From the NCBI RefSeq assembly GCF_001269885.1, contig NZ_LHVH01000028.1:1-64000 (forward strand): a DNA stretch of 64,000 nucleotides. The letters are read 5' to 3'. Source of the DNA: Pseudomonas kilonensis. GTDB taxonomy: Bacteria; Pseudomonadota; Gammaproteobacteria; Pseudomonadales; Pseudomonadaceae. Below, one piece after another: positions 32,422 through 43,893 of the stretch. Under the pieces are notes generated by a model. The model was not told the origin of the DNA. It saw only the letters and a program-made list of their open reading frames with translations, and did not search any database. Every line of letters begins with the position of its first letter. Position 1 is the first letter of the stretch. Made by a program: the position numbers and the translations under genes.

Positions 32422-34668
32422 TCACCCCGGCGTCCGGTTACGCCGGGTCTCGATGATGTTCGGCAACTGGGAAATCCGCCCCAGCAACCGCCCCAGCGCA
32501 TCCAGCCCCGGAATCTCGATGGTCAGGGACATCAGCGCGGTGTTGTCTTCCTTGTTCGAACGGGTGTTGACCGCCAGTACGTTGATCCGCTCGTTCAGCA
32601 ACACCTGGGACACGTCACGCAGCAGACCGGATCGGTCGTAGGCGCGGATGACGATGTCCACCGGGTAGGTGAGCACCGGCACCGGGCCCCAACTGACCTG
32701 GATGATCCGCTCCGGCTCGCGACCGGCCAGTTGCAGCACCGAGGCACAGTCCTGGCGGTGAATGCTCACGCCACGGCCCTGGGTGATGTAGCCGACGATC
32801 GCATCCCCCGGCAATGGCTGGCAGCAGCCGGCCATCTGGGTCATCAGGTTGCCCACGCCCTGGATCTGGATATCGCCGCGCTTGCCTGGCTTGTAGCCGG
32901 TGGCCTTGCGCGGGATCAGCTCCAGTTGCTCGTTGCCCCGCTCCGGCTCCACCAGTTGCTGGGCCAGGTTGACCAACTGCGCCAGGCGTAGATCGCCGGC
33001 ACCGAGGGCGGCGAACATGTCCTCGGCGGTTTTCATGTTGGCTTTTTCGGCCAGCTTGTCGAAATCCACCTGCGGCAGGCCCAGGCGCCCGAGTTCACGC
33101 TCGAGCAAGGTCTTGCCGGCGGCGACGTTCTGGTCGCGAGCCTGCAACTTGAACCAGTGGACGATTTTCGCCCGTGCCCGCGAGGTGGTGATGTAGCCCA
33201 GGTTCGGGTTCAGCCAGTCGCGGCTCGGCGTACCGTGCTTGCTGGTGATGATCTCGACCTGTTCACCGGTCTGCAGGCTGTAGTTGAGCGGTACGATCCG
33301 CCCATTGATCTTGGCGCCACGGCAGTTGTGGCCGATCTCGGTGTGGACCCGGTAGGCGAAGTCCAGCGGCGTCGCGCCCTTGGGCAGGTCGATGGCGTGG
33401 CCGTCGGGGGTGAAGATATAGACCCGGTCCGGCTCGATATCGACCCGCAGCTGTTCGGCCAGGCCGCCGATGTCACCCAGTTCCTCATGCCACTCGAGCA
33501 CCTGGCGCAGCCAGGAGATTTTCTCTTCGTAATGGTTGGACCCGGACTTGACGTCGGTGCCCTTGTATTTCCAGTGGGCGCAGACGCCCAGTTCGGCCTC
33601 CTCGTGCATGGCATGGGTGCGGATCTGCACTTCCAGTACCTTGCCCTCGGGGCCGATCACGGCGGTGTGCAACGAGCGATAGCCGTTTTCCTTGGGGTTG
33701 GCGATGTAGTCGTCGAACTCCTTTGGAATGTGCCGCCACAAGGTATGGACGATCCCCAGCGCGGTGTAGCAGTCGCGCATTTCCGGGACCAGTACGCGAA
33801 CGGCGCGAACGTCGTAGATCTGGCTGAATTCCAGGCCCTTGCGCTGCATTTTTCGCCAGATCGAGTAGATGTGCTTGGCCCGGCCACTGATGTCGGCTAC
33901 CACGCCGGTGGCCTGCAACTCTTCGCGCAGTTGGGTCATCACATCGGTGATGAAGCGCTCGCGATCCAGCCGCCGCTCATGCAACAGCTTGGCGATCTGC
34001 TTGTACTGATCGGGCTCCAGGTAGCGGAAGGACAGGTCCTCCAGCTCCCACTTGATGTGACCGATGCCGAGACGGTGGGCCAGGGGTGCATAGATGTCGA
34101 ACACCTCCCGGGCGACGCGATTGCGTTTTTCGTCATCGGCAGACTTCACGGCGCGGATGGCGCAGGTGCGTTCGGCCAGCTTGATCAGCGCGACGCGCAC
34201 GTCGTCGACCATCGCCACCAGCATCTTGCGCAGGTTTTCCACCTGGCCCTGGGTGCCCAGCACCATCGATTGGCGCGGGCTGAGGCTGGCACTGATGGCG
34301 GCCATGCGCAGCACGCCGTCGATCAGCTTGGCCACCACCGTGCCGAAACGCTGGCTGACCACCGGTAGCTGGATCTGCCCTTCGCGCACGCCGCGGTACA
34401 GCACCGCCGCCACCAGGGAGTCCTGGTCGAGCTTGAGGTCAGCGAGAATTTCGGCGATCTCCAGGCCCGTCTGGAAACTCGAGGTGCCTTCGGACCACAG
34501 GTTCTTCGCCGCGTTGTGTTGCTGCTCCGCCTCGCGAGCGAACTCGCAGGCGGCTTTCAAGGCTTCGCGATCCAGTGCCATGTCGACGCTGACCGCATGA
34601 TCGAGCCAAGCCTCGAGATTGATACTGCCGTCAGTGTTGATCGGCTGGTGTGCTCTCACCTGTACCAT
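32422..34668 (-). CDS. relA: (p)ppGpp synthetase RelA
   Basis: Ribosome-associated synthetase of the stringent response, transferring pyrophosphate from ATP to GTP or GDP when tRNAs are uncharged. The 748 residues start MVQVRAHQPINTDG. The pseudo-hydrolase region has YRGVREGQ near 89 instead of the metal-binding HD motif of SpoT, so it should lack hydrolysis. The synthetase domain has YDVRAVRVLVPEMRDCYTALGIVH near 300-320 and NPKENGYRSLHTAVIGPEG near 345. TGS (VYIFTPDGHAIDLPKGATPLDFAY near 430), zinc-finger-like (MAGCCQPLPGD near 620) and C-terminal ACT domains follow. Its start lies 101 bases beyond the rlmD stop, so rlmD and relA run in the same direction. Confidence 0.97.
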   Translation of the reverse strand: MVQVRAHQPINTDGSINLEAWLDHAVSVDMALDREALKAACEFAREAEQQHNAAKNLWSEGTSSFQTGLEIAEILADLKLDQDSLVAAVLYRGVREGQIQLPVVSQRFGTVVAKLIDGVLRMAAISASLSPRQSMVLGTQGQVENLRKMLVAMVDDVRVALIKLAERTCAIRAVKSADDEKRNRVAREVFDIYAPLAHRLGIGHIKWELEDLSFRYLEPDQYKQIAKLLHERRLDRERFITDVMTQLREELQATGVVADISGRAKHIYSIWRKMQRKGLEFSQIYDVRAVRVLVPEMRDCYTALGIVHTLWRHIPKEFDDYIANPKENGYRSLHTAVIGPEGKVLEVQIRTHAMHEEAELGVCAHWKYKGTDVKSGSNHYEEKISWLRQVLEWHEELGDIGGLAEQLRVDIEPDRVYIFTPDGHAIDLPKGATPLDFAYRVHTEIGHNCRGAKINGRIVPLNYSLQTGEQVEIITSKHGTPSRDWLNPNLGYITTSRARAKIVHWFKLQARDQNVAAGKTLLERELGRLGLPQVDFDKLAEKANMKTAEDMFAALGAGDLRLAQLVNLAQQLVEPERGNEQLELIPRKATGYKPGKRGDIQIQGVGNLMTQMAGCCQPLPGDAIVGYITQGRGVSIHRQDCASVLQLAGREPERIIQVSWGPVPVLTYPVDIVIRAYDRSGLLRDVSQVLLNERINVLAVNTRSNKEDNTALMSLTIEIPGLDALGRLLGRISQLPNIIETRRNRTPG

Positions 34669-34768
34669 CTTTACTTACCTTCCCTACGACGCAGATTCAA
34701 TGCGTCAACTTCGCTGACCTTCATGCCCGTGTTTGCGCCCAGGACTGTGGCGGGTTGGCACGAACGGG

Positions 34769-36139
34769 TCAGTCGGACAAGCCATCCTGGCTCGCTTCAA
34801 ATAACGCCATGGCCTCGACATGTGCCGTTTGAGGAAACATATCGAGAATCCCGGCACGTTTTAACCGGTAGCCCTGCTTGATCAGTTCGACCGTATCCCT
34901 GGCCAAAGTTGCCGGGTTGCACGATACATAGACCAACCGCTTGGCACCCAGGGACGACAGCTTGCGCACCACCTCGAAAGCACCGTCACGGGGTGGGTCC
35001 AAGAGTACCGCAGAAAAGCCTTCGCCGATCCATTCGGCATCGGCCAGAGGCTGGGATAAATCAGCCTGAAAAAAGGCAGTGTTATTCAAATTGTTGCTGA
35101 CGGCATTGGCCGCCGCACGGTCCACCATGGTTTGCACGCCTTCGACGGCCACTACCTGGCGCACGCTTTGGGCCAGCGGCAAGGCAAAATTGCCCAGCCC
35201 ACAGAACAGATCCAGCACCCGTTCCTCGGGGCGCGGCGCCAGCCATTGCAAGGCTTGGGCGATCATCGCTTCATTGACCCCGGCGTTCACCTGGATGAAG
35301 TCCCCCGGCCGGTACGCCAGCTCAAGGTCCCAGGCATCCAGGCGAAACCCCAGGGCCTGCCCGGGCTCGACCGGTTGCGGTTCACCTTCACCGTGCAACC
35401 ACAACTGGGCTTCATGGAAAACGCAGAAGTCCTTGAGGATCGTCAGGTCGGCCTCCGACAGCGGCGCCATGTGGCGCAGCAATACCGCGAGGGACGAACC
35501 GGCGAACAACTCCACATGCCCCAGCGCCTGGGGTTTGCTCAAGCGACGCAGCATCTCCGGCAGGCGGCTCATGATCGGCTGCAAGGGCTGTACCAGCACC
35601 GGGCAATCACCGATGGCAACGATGTCCTGGCTGCCGACGGCACGGAAACCGACTTCGAGTTTTTTCGCCTTCTGGTCCCAGCGCACCGCCACCCGGGCGC
35701 GACGCCGATAACCGAACTCCGGCCCGCTCAGGGGAGCGGCCCATTCCTCTGGCACCACCCCGGCCACCCGCGACAACTGCTCGGCGAGCATGCGCTGTTT
35801 CAGGGCGAGTTGTTCGTCATGGGGCAAATGTTGGACGCTGCAACCGCCGCAGCGACCGGCATGAACACACGGCGCCGCACGCCGCAGCTCACTGGGCAGG
35901 AACACCCGCTCGGTGCGCGCCTCGACCACTTTGCCATGGGCACCGAGCACCCGCGCCTCGACTTCTTCGCCGGCCAGGGCGCCGATGACAAACCAGGTGC
36001 GCCCCTCGACAAAGGCGATGCCGCGGCCATCGTTGGCCAGGCGCTCAATGGTCAAGCGCTGCTTTTTACCGGTGGGCACTTGCGGGGCCCGGCTTCCGCC
36101 GCTGGGCTGGAAGCGCAAGCCTCTTTCTTGTTTGGCCAT
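34769..36139 (-). CDS. rlmD: 23S rRNA (uracil-1939-C5)-methyltransferase
   Basis: An SAM-dependent enzyme methylating U1939 of 23S rRNA. The 456 residues contain an N-terminal TRAM domain (KQRLTIERLANDGRGIAFVEGRTWFVIGALAGEEVEA), then the iron-sulfur cysteines CVHAGRCGGC near 91-100 with a further Cys in IGDCPVL. VLDLFCGLGNFALPLAQ near 300 binds SAM, LLDPPRDGAFEVV lies near 370, and YVSCNPATLARD near 400 holds the catalytic Cys. The start shares one base with the cysM stop (TGATG), so it is coupled to cysM. Confidence 0.96.
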   Translation of the reverse strand: MAKQERGLRFQPSGGSRAPQVPTGKKQRLTIERLANDGRGIAFVEGRTWFVIGALAGEEVEARVLGAHGKVVEARTERVFLPSELRRAAPCVHAGRCGGCSVQHLPHDEQLALKQRMLAEQLSRVAGVVPEEWAAPLSGPEFGYRRRARVAVRWDQKAKKLEVGFRAVGSQDIVAIGDCPVLVQPLQPIMSRLPEMLRRLSKPQALGHVELFAGSSLAVLLRHMAPLSEADLTILKDFCVFHEAQLWLHGEGEPQPVEPGQALGFRLDAWDLELAYRPGDFIQVNAGVNEAMIAQALQWLAPRPEERVLDLFCGLGNFALPLAQSVRQVVAVEGVQTMVDRAAANAVSNNLNNTAFFQADLSQPLADAEWIGEGFSAVLLDPPRDGAFEVVRKLSSLGAKRLVYVSCNPATLARDTVELIKQGYRLKRAGILDMFPQTAHVEAMALFEASQDGLSD

Positions 36140-37041
36140 CAGTTGGGCGCGTCGAAAATGCCGGTCGACAGGTAACGGTCGCCACGGTCGCAGATGATCG
36201 CGACGATCACCGCATTTTCAACTTCCTTGGACAGGCGCAGCATCCCCGCCACGGCACCGCCCGAAGACACGCCGCAGAAGATGCCTTCTTCGCGAGCCAG
36301 GCGACGGGTCACGTCCTCCGCTTCGCTCTGGGCCATATCAATGATGCGATCCACGCGCTCGGCCTGGTAGATCTTCGGCAGATACTCTTCGGGCCAGCGA
36401 CGAATACCGGGGATGGCCGAGCCTTCCATCGGCTGCAGGCCGATGATCTGCACGTTCGGGTTCTGTTCTTTGAGGTAGCGCGAGGTGCCCATGATGGTGC
36501 CGGTGGTGCCCATCGAGCTGACGAAATGAGTGATGGTGCCGTCGGTCTGGCGCCAGATCTCAGGGCCGGTGGTGGTGTAGTGGGCCTCGGGGTTGTCGCC
36601 GTTGGCGAACTGATCCAGCACCTTGCCACGGCCCTCGGCCTGCATGCGCTCGGCCAGGTCCCGGGCGCCTTCCATGCCCTCCTCCTGAGTCACCAGGATC
36701 AACTCGGCACCGTAGGCCGTCATCGCCGCCTTGCGTTCGGCGCTGGAGTTGTCGGGCATGATCAGGATCATCTTGTAGCCCTTGATCGCCGCCGCCATCG
36801 CCAGGGCAATACCGGTGTTGCCGGAGGTCGCCTCGATCAGCGTATCGCCGGGCTGGATCTGCCCGCGCAATTCGCCACGGGTGATCATCGACAGCGCCGG
36901 CCGGTCCTTGACCGAACCCGCCGGGTTATTCCCTTCGAGCTTGAGCAAAAGCGTATTGGTGGTCACGCCGGGCAAGCGTTGCAAACGGACCAGCGGAGTG
37001 TTGCCGACGCAATCGGCGATGGTTGGGTACTGCAGAGTCAT
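36139..37041 (-). CDS. cysM: Cysteine synthase B (O-acetylserine sulfhydrylase)
   Basis: A PLP enzyme making cysteine from O-acetylserine and sulfide or thiosulfate. The 300-residue protein starts at the ATG at 37041 (TLQYPTIADCVGNTPLVRLQRLPG). LEGNNPAGSVKDRPALSMI near 35-53 carries the PLP lysine, ATSGNTGIALAMAAAIKGY near 68 the substrate loop, and VSSMGTTGTIMGTSRYLKEQNP near 170-190 the phosphate site. GVSSGGAVAGM lies near 255. The basic-residue pattern and length favour CysM over CysK. It is the first gene of cysM-rlmD; relA may be in the same transcript or have its own promoter. Confidence 0.95.
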   Translation of the reverse strand: MTLQYPTIADCVGNTPLVRLQRLPGVTTNTLLLKLEGNNPAGSVKDRPALSMITRGELRGQIQPGDTLIEATSGNTGIALAMAAAIKGYKMILIMPDNSSAERKAAMTAYGAELILVTQEEGMEGARDLAERMQAEGRGKVLDQFANGDNPEAHYTTTGPEIWRQTDGTITHFVSSMGTTGTIMGTSRYLKEQNPNVQIIGLQPMEGSAIPGIRRWPEEYLPKIYQAERVDRIIDMAQSEAEDVTRRLAREEGIFCGVSSGGAVAGMLRLSKEVENAVIVAIICDRGDRYLSTGIFDAPN

Positions 37042-37439
37042 GGCGTATTCGCAATCCGGACTGCGGGGGCGCCTATCATACCGGCAAACCTGGCGCGGCC
37101 ATATCACGCAAAGTAAGGGGGTTATGGCTTATGGGAATAAGCGAGGCGTGTGCTGCGTTGCGGGGGAGCTTGTCTACTCGCCACCGGATCCTCGCGAGCG
37201 CCTGATACTCAGGCCCATGTAGTCGATTCGGTACTCCACAGAATGCTTTTCCTACAGATCTGAACGGTCAAATCGTGCATGCATATCTGTTGTAAGCACC
37301 GTCTGTAAGCACTCTTCCTGCCTGTTTGTGGGTTCGTTCCTTTTGTATTGGTAACCAAGCGGTCAAGGCTATCTGGCTTTACACCGTGTTCTTTACAGTC
37401 GCACCGCTAAACGTACGAGCAAGATGCAGAGCAATAACG
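37042..37439. other. Divergent gap between cysM and the HTH gene
   Basis: This 398-base gap holds no REP unit and no gene I can support. Short open frames starting near 37100-37140 have no clear ribosome site. It is expected to contain the cysM promoter near 37060-37100 and that of the HTH gene near 37380-37420. Confidence 0.35.
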
Positions 37440-37733
37440 ATGGTCAACGCGAAACAAAAAGATCCACAGACCAGCGCCCGACAGGCCTGCGGGCAACGCT
37501 TGCGCAACCTATTGGAAGAGTACGACATCGCCCCGTCGGCTTTTGCCGAGGTACTACGTGTTAGCCCTCAATGCCTGACGAACTGGAGCGTGCGGGGTGT
37601 GCCTCGGTTGCGGATGGCGCAATTGGCGCGCTTGCTGAGTGTCAGTGAAGTTTGGCTGGCGATTGGGGAGGGAGAACGGACATGTGACCTCCATCGGGAG
37701 GTAGAGCAGGATCGAACGGGTTTCCAGGGTTGA
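37440..37733 (+). CDS. Small helix-turn-helix protein upstream of gacS
   Basis: A 97-residue protein starting at the ATG at 37440 (VNAKQKDPQTSARQACGQRLRNLLEEYDIAP). FAEVLRVSPQCLTNWSVRGVPRLRMAQLARLLSVSEVWLAIGEGE near 43-88 has the spacing of an XRE-type helix-turn-helix followed by the typical WLxxGEGE end of phage-repressor-like proteins. No cleavage or dimer domain is present. It lies 125 bases before gacS on the same strand; no regulatory target is shown. The ribosome site is weak, and an upstream in-frame start exists at 37326 without support. Confidence 0.7.
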   Translation: MVNAKQKDPQTSARQACGQRLRNLLEEYDIAPSAFAEVLRVSPQCLTNWSVRGVPRLRMAQLARLLSVSEVWLAIGEGERTCDLHREVEQDRTGFQG

Positions 37734-37858
37734 GACTGGTGATGCACGGCGGACACGAATTTTACAAAGATCCCCCGCCCGCAAATCGCTACACTGCGCA
37801 GGTAATGCGTGCCGGATGCGCGCACCGCTCAATCAGACGCTGGATGCAGGAGACAAGT

Positions 37859-40609
<2,751 letters not shown>

Positions 40610-40667
40610 TCCAGGGCAATACCCTTGGAACCGGAATCGCTGAAAATCCATGCTCCGACCCCGGACC

Positions 40668-40779
40668 GTAGGAGCTGCCGAGCGAAGCGAGGCTGCGATC
40701 TTTTGATCTTTTGATCTTTCGCTTGCGACTCAATTGTCAGCGTAAAGATCGCAGCCTCGCTTCGCTCGACAGCTCCTAC
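40668..40779. repeat. Palindromic repeat of a second family (GTAGGAGCTGCCGAGCGAAGCG)
   Basis: Arms beginning GTAGGAGCTG (40668) and ending CAGCTCCTAC (40779) are inverted copies about 36 bases long with a few mismatches. The loop contains three near-identical 8-base units (ATCTTTTG, ATCTTTTG, ATCTTTCG). It lies between gacS and ldhA, and could end the gacS transcript. Confidence 0.88.
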
Positions 40780-40808
40780 AGGCTAGTTTTTTCTGCCAGG
40801 AGGCCGCC

Positions 40809-41798
40809 ATGCGCGTGATTTTTTTCAGCAGCCAGACCTACGACCGCGACAGTTTCACCCAGGCCCCGACGCCCGCGGGCCTTCAATTGCAATTCCAGCC
40901 CGCCCGCCTGAACCTCGACACCGTGGCCCTGGCCGAACGGCATGAAGTGGTGTGCGCCTTCATCAACGATGACCTCAGTGCCCCGGTGCTGGAGCGGCTG
41001 GCCGAAGGCGGCACACGGCTGATCGCCCTGCGTTCGGCCGGCTACAACCATGTCGACCTGCTCGCCGCCCATCGCCTGGGCTTGAGCGTCGTCCGGGTGC
41101 CGGCCTACTCGCCCCATGCCGTGGCCGAACATGCCGTGGCGTTGATCATGGCCCTCAATCGCTGCCTGCACCGCGCCTACAACCGCACCCGGGACGGCAA
41201 TTTCAGCCTCCATGGGCTAACCGGGTTCGACTTGGTGGGCAAGACCGTCGGAGTGATCGGCACCGGGCAGATCGGTGCTACCTTCGCGCGGATCATGGCC
41301 GGCTTCGGCTGCCAGTTGCTGGCCTACGACCCCTACCCCAACCCGCAGGTCGAAGCCTTGGGCGCCCGCTACCTGCCCTTGGCCGATCTGCTCGCGCAAG
41401 CGCAGATCATCAGCCTGCATTGCCCGCTGAACGAACAGAGCCGGCATCTGATCAACGCTCAATCGCTTGCCGCGATGCAACGCGGCGCCATGCTGATCAA
41501 CACCGGACGCGGCGGCCTGGTGGACACACCGGCCTTGATCGAGGCGCTGAAAAGCGGCCAGTTGGGCTACCTGGGCCTGGATGTCTACGAGGAAGAGGCC
41601 CAGTTGTTTTTCAAGGACCGCTCCGACCTGCCCTTGCAGGATGACGTGCTGGCACGGCTGTTGACCTTTCCCAATGTGATTGTCACCGCCCACCAGGCGT
41701 TCCTGACCCATGAAGCGTTGGCAGCGATTGCCATGACCACCCTGGACAACATCGCCGCCTGGGCGGCCGGCACGCCGCAAAACCTGGTAGACAGCTGA
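40809..41798 (+). CDS. ldhA: D-lactate dehydrogenase (fermentative, LdhA)
   Basis: Reduces pyruvate to D-lactate with NADH. The 329 residues belong to the D-2-hydroxyacid dehydrogenase family: MRVIFFSSQTYDRDSF, then LRSAGYNHVDLLAAHRLGLSVVRVPAYSPHAVAEHAVALIMALNR near 75-120. The NAD motif is TVGVIGTGQIGATFARI near 147-163. The substrate-binding Arg sits in INTGRGGLVDTPAL near 230, and the catalytic His in TAHQAFLTHEAL near 297. GGAGG precedes the ATG. It is adjacent to gacS in the same direction; a palindromic repeat lies between them. Confidence 0.93.
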   Translation: MRVIFFSSQTYDRDSFTQAPTPAGLQLQFQPARLNLDTVALAERHEVVCAFINDDLSAPVLERLAEGGTRLIALRSAGYNHVDLLAAHRLGLSVVRVPAYSPHAVAEHAVALIMALNRCLHRAYNRTRDGNFSLHGLTGFDLVGKTVGVIGTGQIGATFARIMAGFGCQLLAYDPYPNPQVEALGARYLPLADLLAQAQIISLHCPLNEQSRHLINAQSLAAMQRGAMLINTGRGGLVDTPALIEALKSGQLGYLGLDVYEEEAQLFFKDRSDLPLQDDVLARLLTFPNVIVTAHQAFLTHEALAAIAMTTLDNIAAWAAGTPQNLVDS

Positions 41799-41814
41799 TC
41801 CTCCCAGTCCCCCC

Positions 41815-41903
41815 TGTGGGAGCGGGCTTGCTCGCGAAGGCGGTGTTTCAGTTAGCCTATGTGTTGCTGACACACCGCCTTCGCGAGCAAGCCCGCTCCC
41901 ACA
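41815..41903. repeat. REPIN after ldhA
   Basis: Inverted arms TGTGGGAGCGGGCTTGCTCG and complement, extended by CGAAGGCGGTGT, form a nearly perfect hairpin 17 bases after the ldhA stop. Confidence 0.93.
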
Positions 41904-41991
41904 TTAGGGATGGAGTTTCGTCGGCAAGATTCGTGGTTGACCATCCCAACCCATGCCCCGTGCTAGCATGTCGCGCCTATTTGGAGGACCC

Positions 41992-42426
41992 ATGGCCGAA
42001 CACGATTTCCGCTACACCCTGATGAACCCCCAGCACACCTTGACCGAAGTCCGCGCGCTGGCGCCGGGCCGCTACCAGGTCACCGGCAATGGCGGTTCGA
42101 TCCAGGCCAATGATGTGTTGCTCGTCACGCTCAAGGGCAGCAAGGACTTGTCCATGCGCCTGACCGTGGACACCGTGCGGCACCTGCTCAAGCCCATGGG
42201 CCAATGGACCGCCATGGCCACCGGTCCGGTGTTCGGCGAACTGGCGATCCACACTTGGCAGGTCAACTGCGATAGCTGCGCCAAAGAATTGAGCTTCGAA
42301 TTCGCCGTTGATGCCAAGCTCGGCGTCAAGGCCCAGAAACCGGCCGCCACCGCACGGATCGCCGAACTGGGCTGGACCACCGTGGGTGAAAAACACCTAT
42401 GCCCGAAATGCCAGGAAGCCGCCTGA
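41992..42426 (+). CDS. Small protein with two CxxC pairs, function unknown
   Basis: A 144-residue protein from the ATG at 41992 (GGAGG 6 bases upstream). The N-terminal two thirds are beta-rich (FRYTLMNPQHTLTEVRALAPGRYQVTGNGGSIQANDVLLV). The C-terminal part has CDSC near 92-95 and CPKC near 139-142, a spacing compatible with a rubredoxin-like or zinc-ribbon metal site, although the gap is long. No signal peptide. It is coupled to the META-domain lipoprotein gene by TGATG. I do not recognise the family. Confidence 0.75.
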   Translation: MAEHDFRYTLMNPQHTLTEVRALAPGRYQVTGNGGSIQANDVLLVTLKGSKDLSMRLTVDTVRHLLKPMGQWTAMATGPVFGELAIHTWQVNCDSCAKELSFEFAVDAKLGVKAQKPAATARIAELGWTTVGEKHLCPKCQEAA

Positions 42427-42830
42427 TGAAACGTCTGGCCCTGTCCGCGTCGATCGGCATGAGCCTGATGGGGTGTGCCGCTGAACCTGTGCAGTTGCAA
42501 CACAACCGCAGCTACATCCTGGAGTGGATCGGTGAACGACCATTGATGGACTACAGCCACCTGACCATCACCCTTGGGGATGACGGTCGTGCCTATGGCA
42601 ACGGCGGCTGCAACCACTGGTTCGCGCCCTACACCCAGGAGGGCCACCGCTTGAGCTTCGGCAAGATCGGCAGCACGCGCAAACGCTGTGCCCCGGCGGT
42701 GATGGAGCAAGAAACGCGCTTCTTGCAGGCCCTGGAAAAGGTCGAACGCTGGGACATCTCGCCCATCGACCAAATGCGCTTCTGGCCGGCCCAGGGCAAG
42801 CCGCTGCGTTGGTGGCTGGAAGAGGGCTGA
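42426..42830 (+). CDS. META domain lipoprotein (HslJ-like)
   Basis: A 134-residue lipoprotein: MKRLALSASIGMSLMGCAAE has its lipobox Cys at residue 17. The mature part contains YILEWIGERPL, LTITLGDDGRAYGNGGCNHWFAPY near 50-70 (the GxxGCNxxxxxY motif of META domains), and IGSTRKRCAPAVMEQETRFLQAL near 80-103. Such proteins (HslJ in E. coli) sit in the outer membrane or periplasm and are linked to heat or antibiotic stress, without a known reaction. It overlaps the upstream gene by one base. Confidence 0.88.
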   Translation: MKRLALSASIGMSLMGCAAEPVQLQHNRSYILEWIGERPLMDYSHLTITLGDDGRAYGNGGCNHWFAPYTQEGHRLSFGKIGSTRKRCAPAVMEQETRFLQALEKVERWDISPIDQMRFWPAQGKPLRWWLEEG

Positions 42831-42845
42831 GCACCGGCCCCACTT

Positions 42846-42953
42846 GATCGTTCCCATGCTCCGCGTGGGAACGCCTCTGGGGACGCTCCGCGTTCCGCTT
42901 TTGGGACGCAGAGCGTCCCGGGCTGCATTCCCACGCAGAGCGTGGGAACGATC
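42846..42953. repeat. Palindromic repeat of a third family (GATCGTTCCCAxGCTC)
   Basis: Arms begin GATCGTTCCCATGCTCCGCG (42846) and end with GAGCGTGGGAACGATC (42953). Internal inverted copies (GGGACGCTCCGCGTTCC, GGGACGCAGAGCGTCCC) give several alternative stems. It separates the convergent META-domain and TlpA-like genes and may terminate both. Confidence 0.85.
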
Positions 42954-42960
42954 ACAGCTC

Positions 42961-43425
42961 CTACAGCGCCTGCAACGCCTCAAGCTTGGCCATCACCCCC
43001 GCCGCCGTCTGCTCCCCCAGCAACTGCTCGCGCACCTTGCCTTGGTTATCGATGATGTACGTCACCGGTAGCCCTTCGCTGCGAGGCAGGTCGAAGATCT
43101 CGGCCGGATCCCGGGCCAGCACCGTGAAGCGAATCCCCATCTTGTCGCTGGCACTCTTGAGTTCTTCGCCCTGTACCTGGTCGAAGTTGACCCCGAACAC
43201 ACCGATGTTGCGGCCCTTGAGCTGTTCGGCCAAGGCATTGAATTCCGGGATTTCGGTACGGCACGGCGCACACCATTCGGCCCAGTAGTTGAGCACCACC
43301 CATTGTTTGTCCAACCGCTGCGAGGCAATGGCCTGGCCGTTCTGGTCCACGCCGTAGTCGTTCCCACAACCGGAGAGCAACAAAATGCCGATGAATGTCA
43401 GTGCCGCCGTCAATCGCCTTGCCAT
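42961..43425 (-). CDS. TlpA-like thioredoxin-fold lipoprotein
   Basis: A 154-residue membrane-anchored thiol reductase. The signal ALTFIGILLLSGCGND has a lipobox Cys near residue 20. The thioredoxin core follows: WVVLNYWAEWCAPCRTEIPEFNAL near 41-64 with the WCAPC active site, FGVNFDQVQG near 78, and the cis-Pro loop GLPVTYIIDNQGKV near 116. It should reduce or protect periplasmic thiols; the partner (cytochrome c maturation or another protein) cannot be told. It is divergent from arsC. Confidence 0.9.
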   Translation of the reverse strand: MARRLTAALTFIGILLLSGCGNDYGVDQNGQAIASQRLDKQWVVLNYWAEWCAPCRTEIPEFNALAEQLKGRNIGVFGVNFDQVQGEELKSASDKMGIRFTVLARDPAEIFDLPRSEGLPVTYIIDNQGKVREQLLGEQTAAGVMAKLEALQAL

Positions 43426-43539
43426 GTGCCAATCCTTGTCTGAATGTGAACGCTGCTGCGACCCGTCGCCTGTCTAAGGTGCTAGGGACTTCGCGGCACA
43501 GTAGAATAGCCGCCACCTTACGCAAGATGCGACCCGCTC

Positions 43540-43893
43540 ATGACCGATCTGACGCTTTATCACAACCCGCGCTGCTCGAAATCCCGCGGTGCGCTGGAAC
43601 TGTTGGAGGCCCGTGGCCTGACGCCCACCGTGGTCCGCTACCTGGAAACCCCGCTCGACGCCGCGCACCTGGAACGCCTGCTGGGCAAGCTCGGCATCAC
43701 CGCCCGGCAATTGCTGCGCACCGGCGAGGACGAATACAAAGACTTGAACCTGGCCGACGAAAGCCTCAGCCAGGCCCAGTTGATCGCCGCCATCGCCGCC
43801 CACCCGAAGCTCATGGAACGGCCGATTCTGGAAGCCGGGGAAAAGGCCATGATCGGCCGTCCGCCGGAGAAAATCCTGGAGATCCTGCCGTGA
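43540..43893 (+). CDS. arsC: Arsenate reductase (glutaredoxin-dependent, ArsC family)
   Basis: The 117-residue protein TDLTLYHNPRCSKSRGALELLEARGL has the catalytic Cys at residue 12 within the NPRCSKSR loop, and the fold continues VVRYLETPLD and IGRPPEKILEIL with the usual C-terminal RPPE/K segment. Members reduce arsenate to arsenite using glutathione and glutaredoxin. Stand-alone chromosomal copies outside ars operons, as here, may have other roles. The stop overlaps the GTG start of wrbA by 4 bases. Confidence 0.88.
   Translation: MTDLTLYHNPRCSKSRGALELLEARGLTPTVVRYLETPLDAAHLERLLGKLGITARQLLRTGEDEYKDLNLADESLSQAQLIAAIAAHPKLMERPILEAGEKAMIGRPPEKILEILP

Noticed and set aside
37100..37222. Short open frames in the cysM/HTH gap
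   Set aside because: No ribosome site, odd composition, and no signs of conservation that I can judge.
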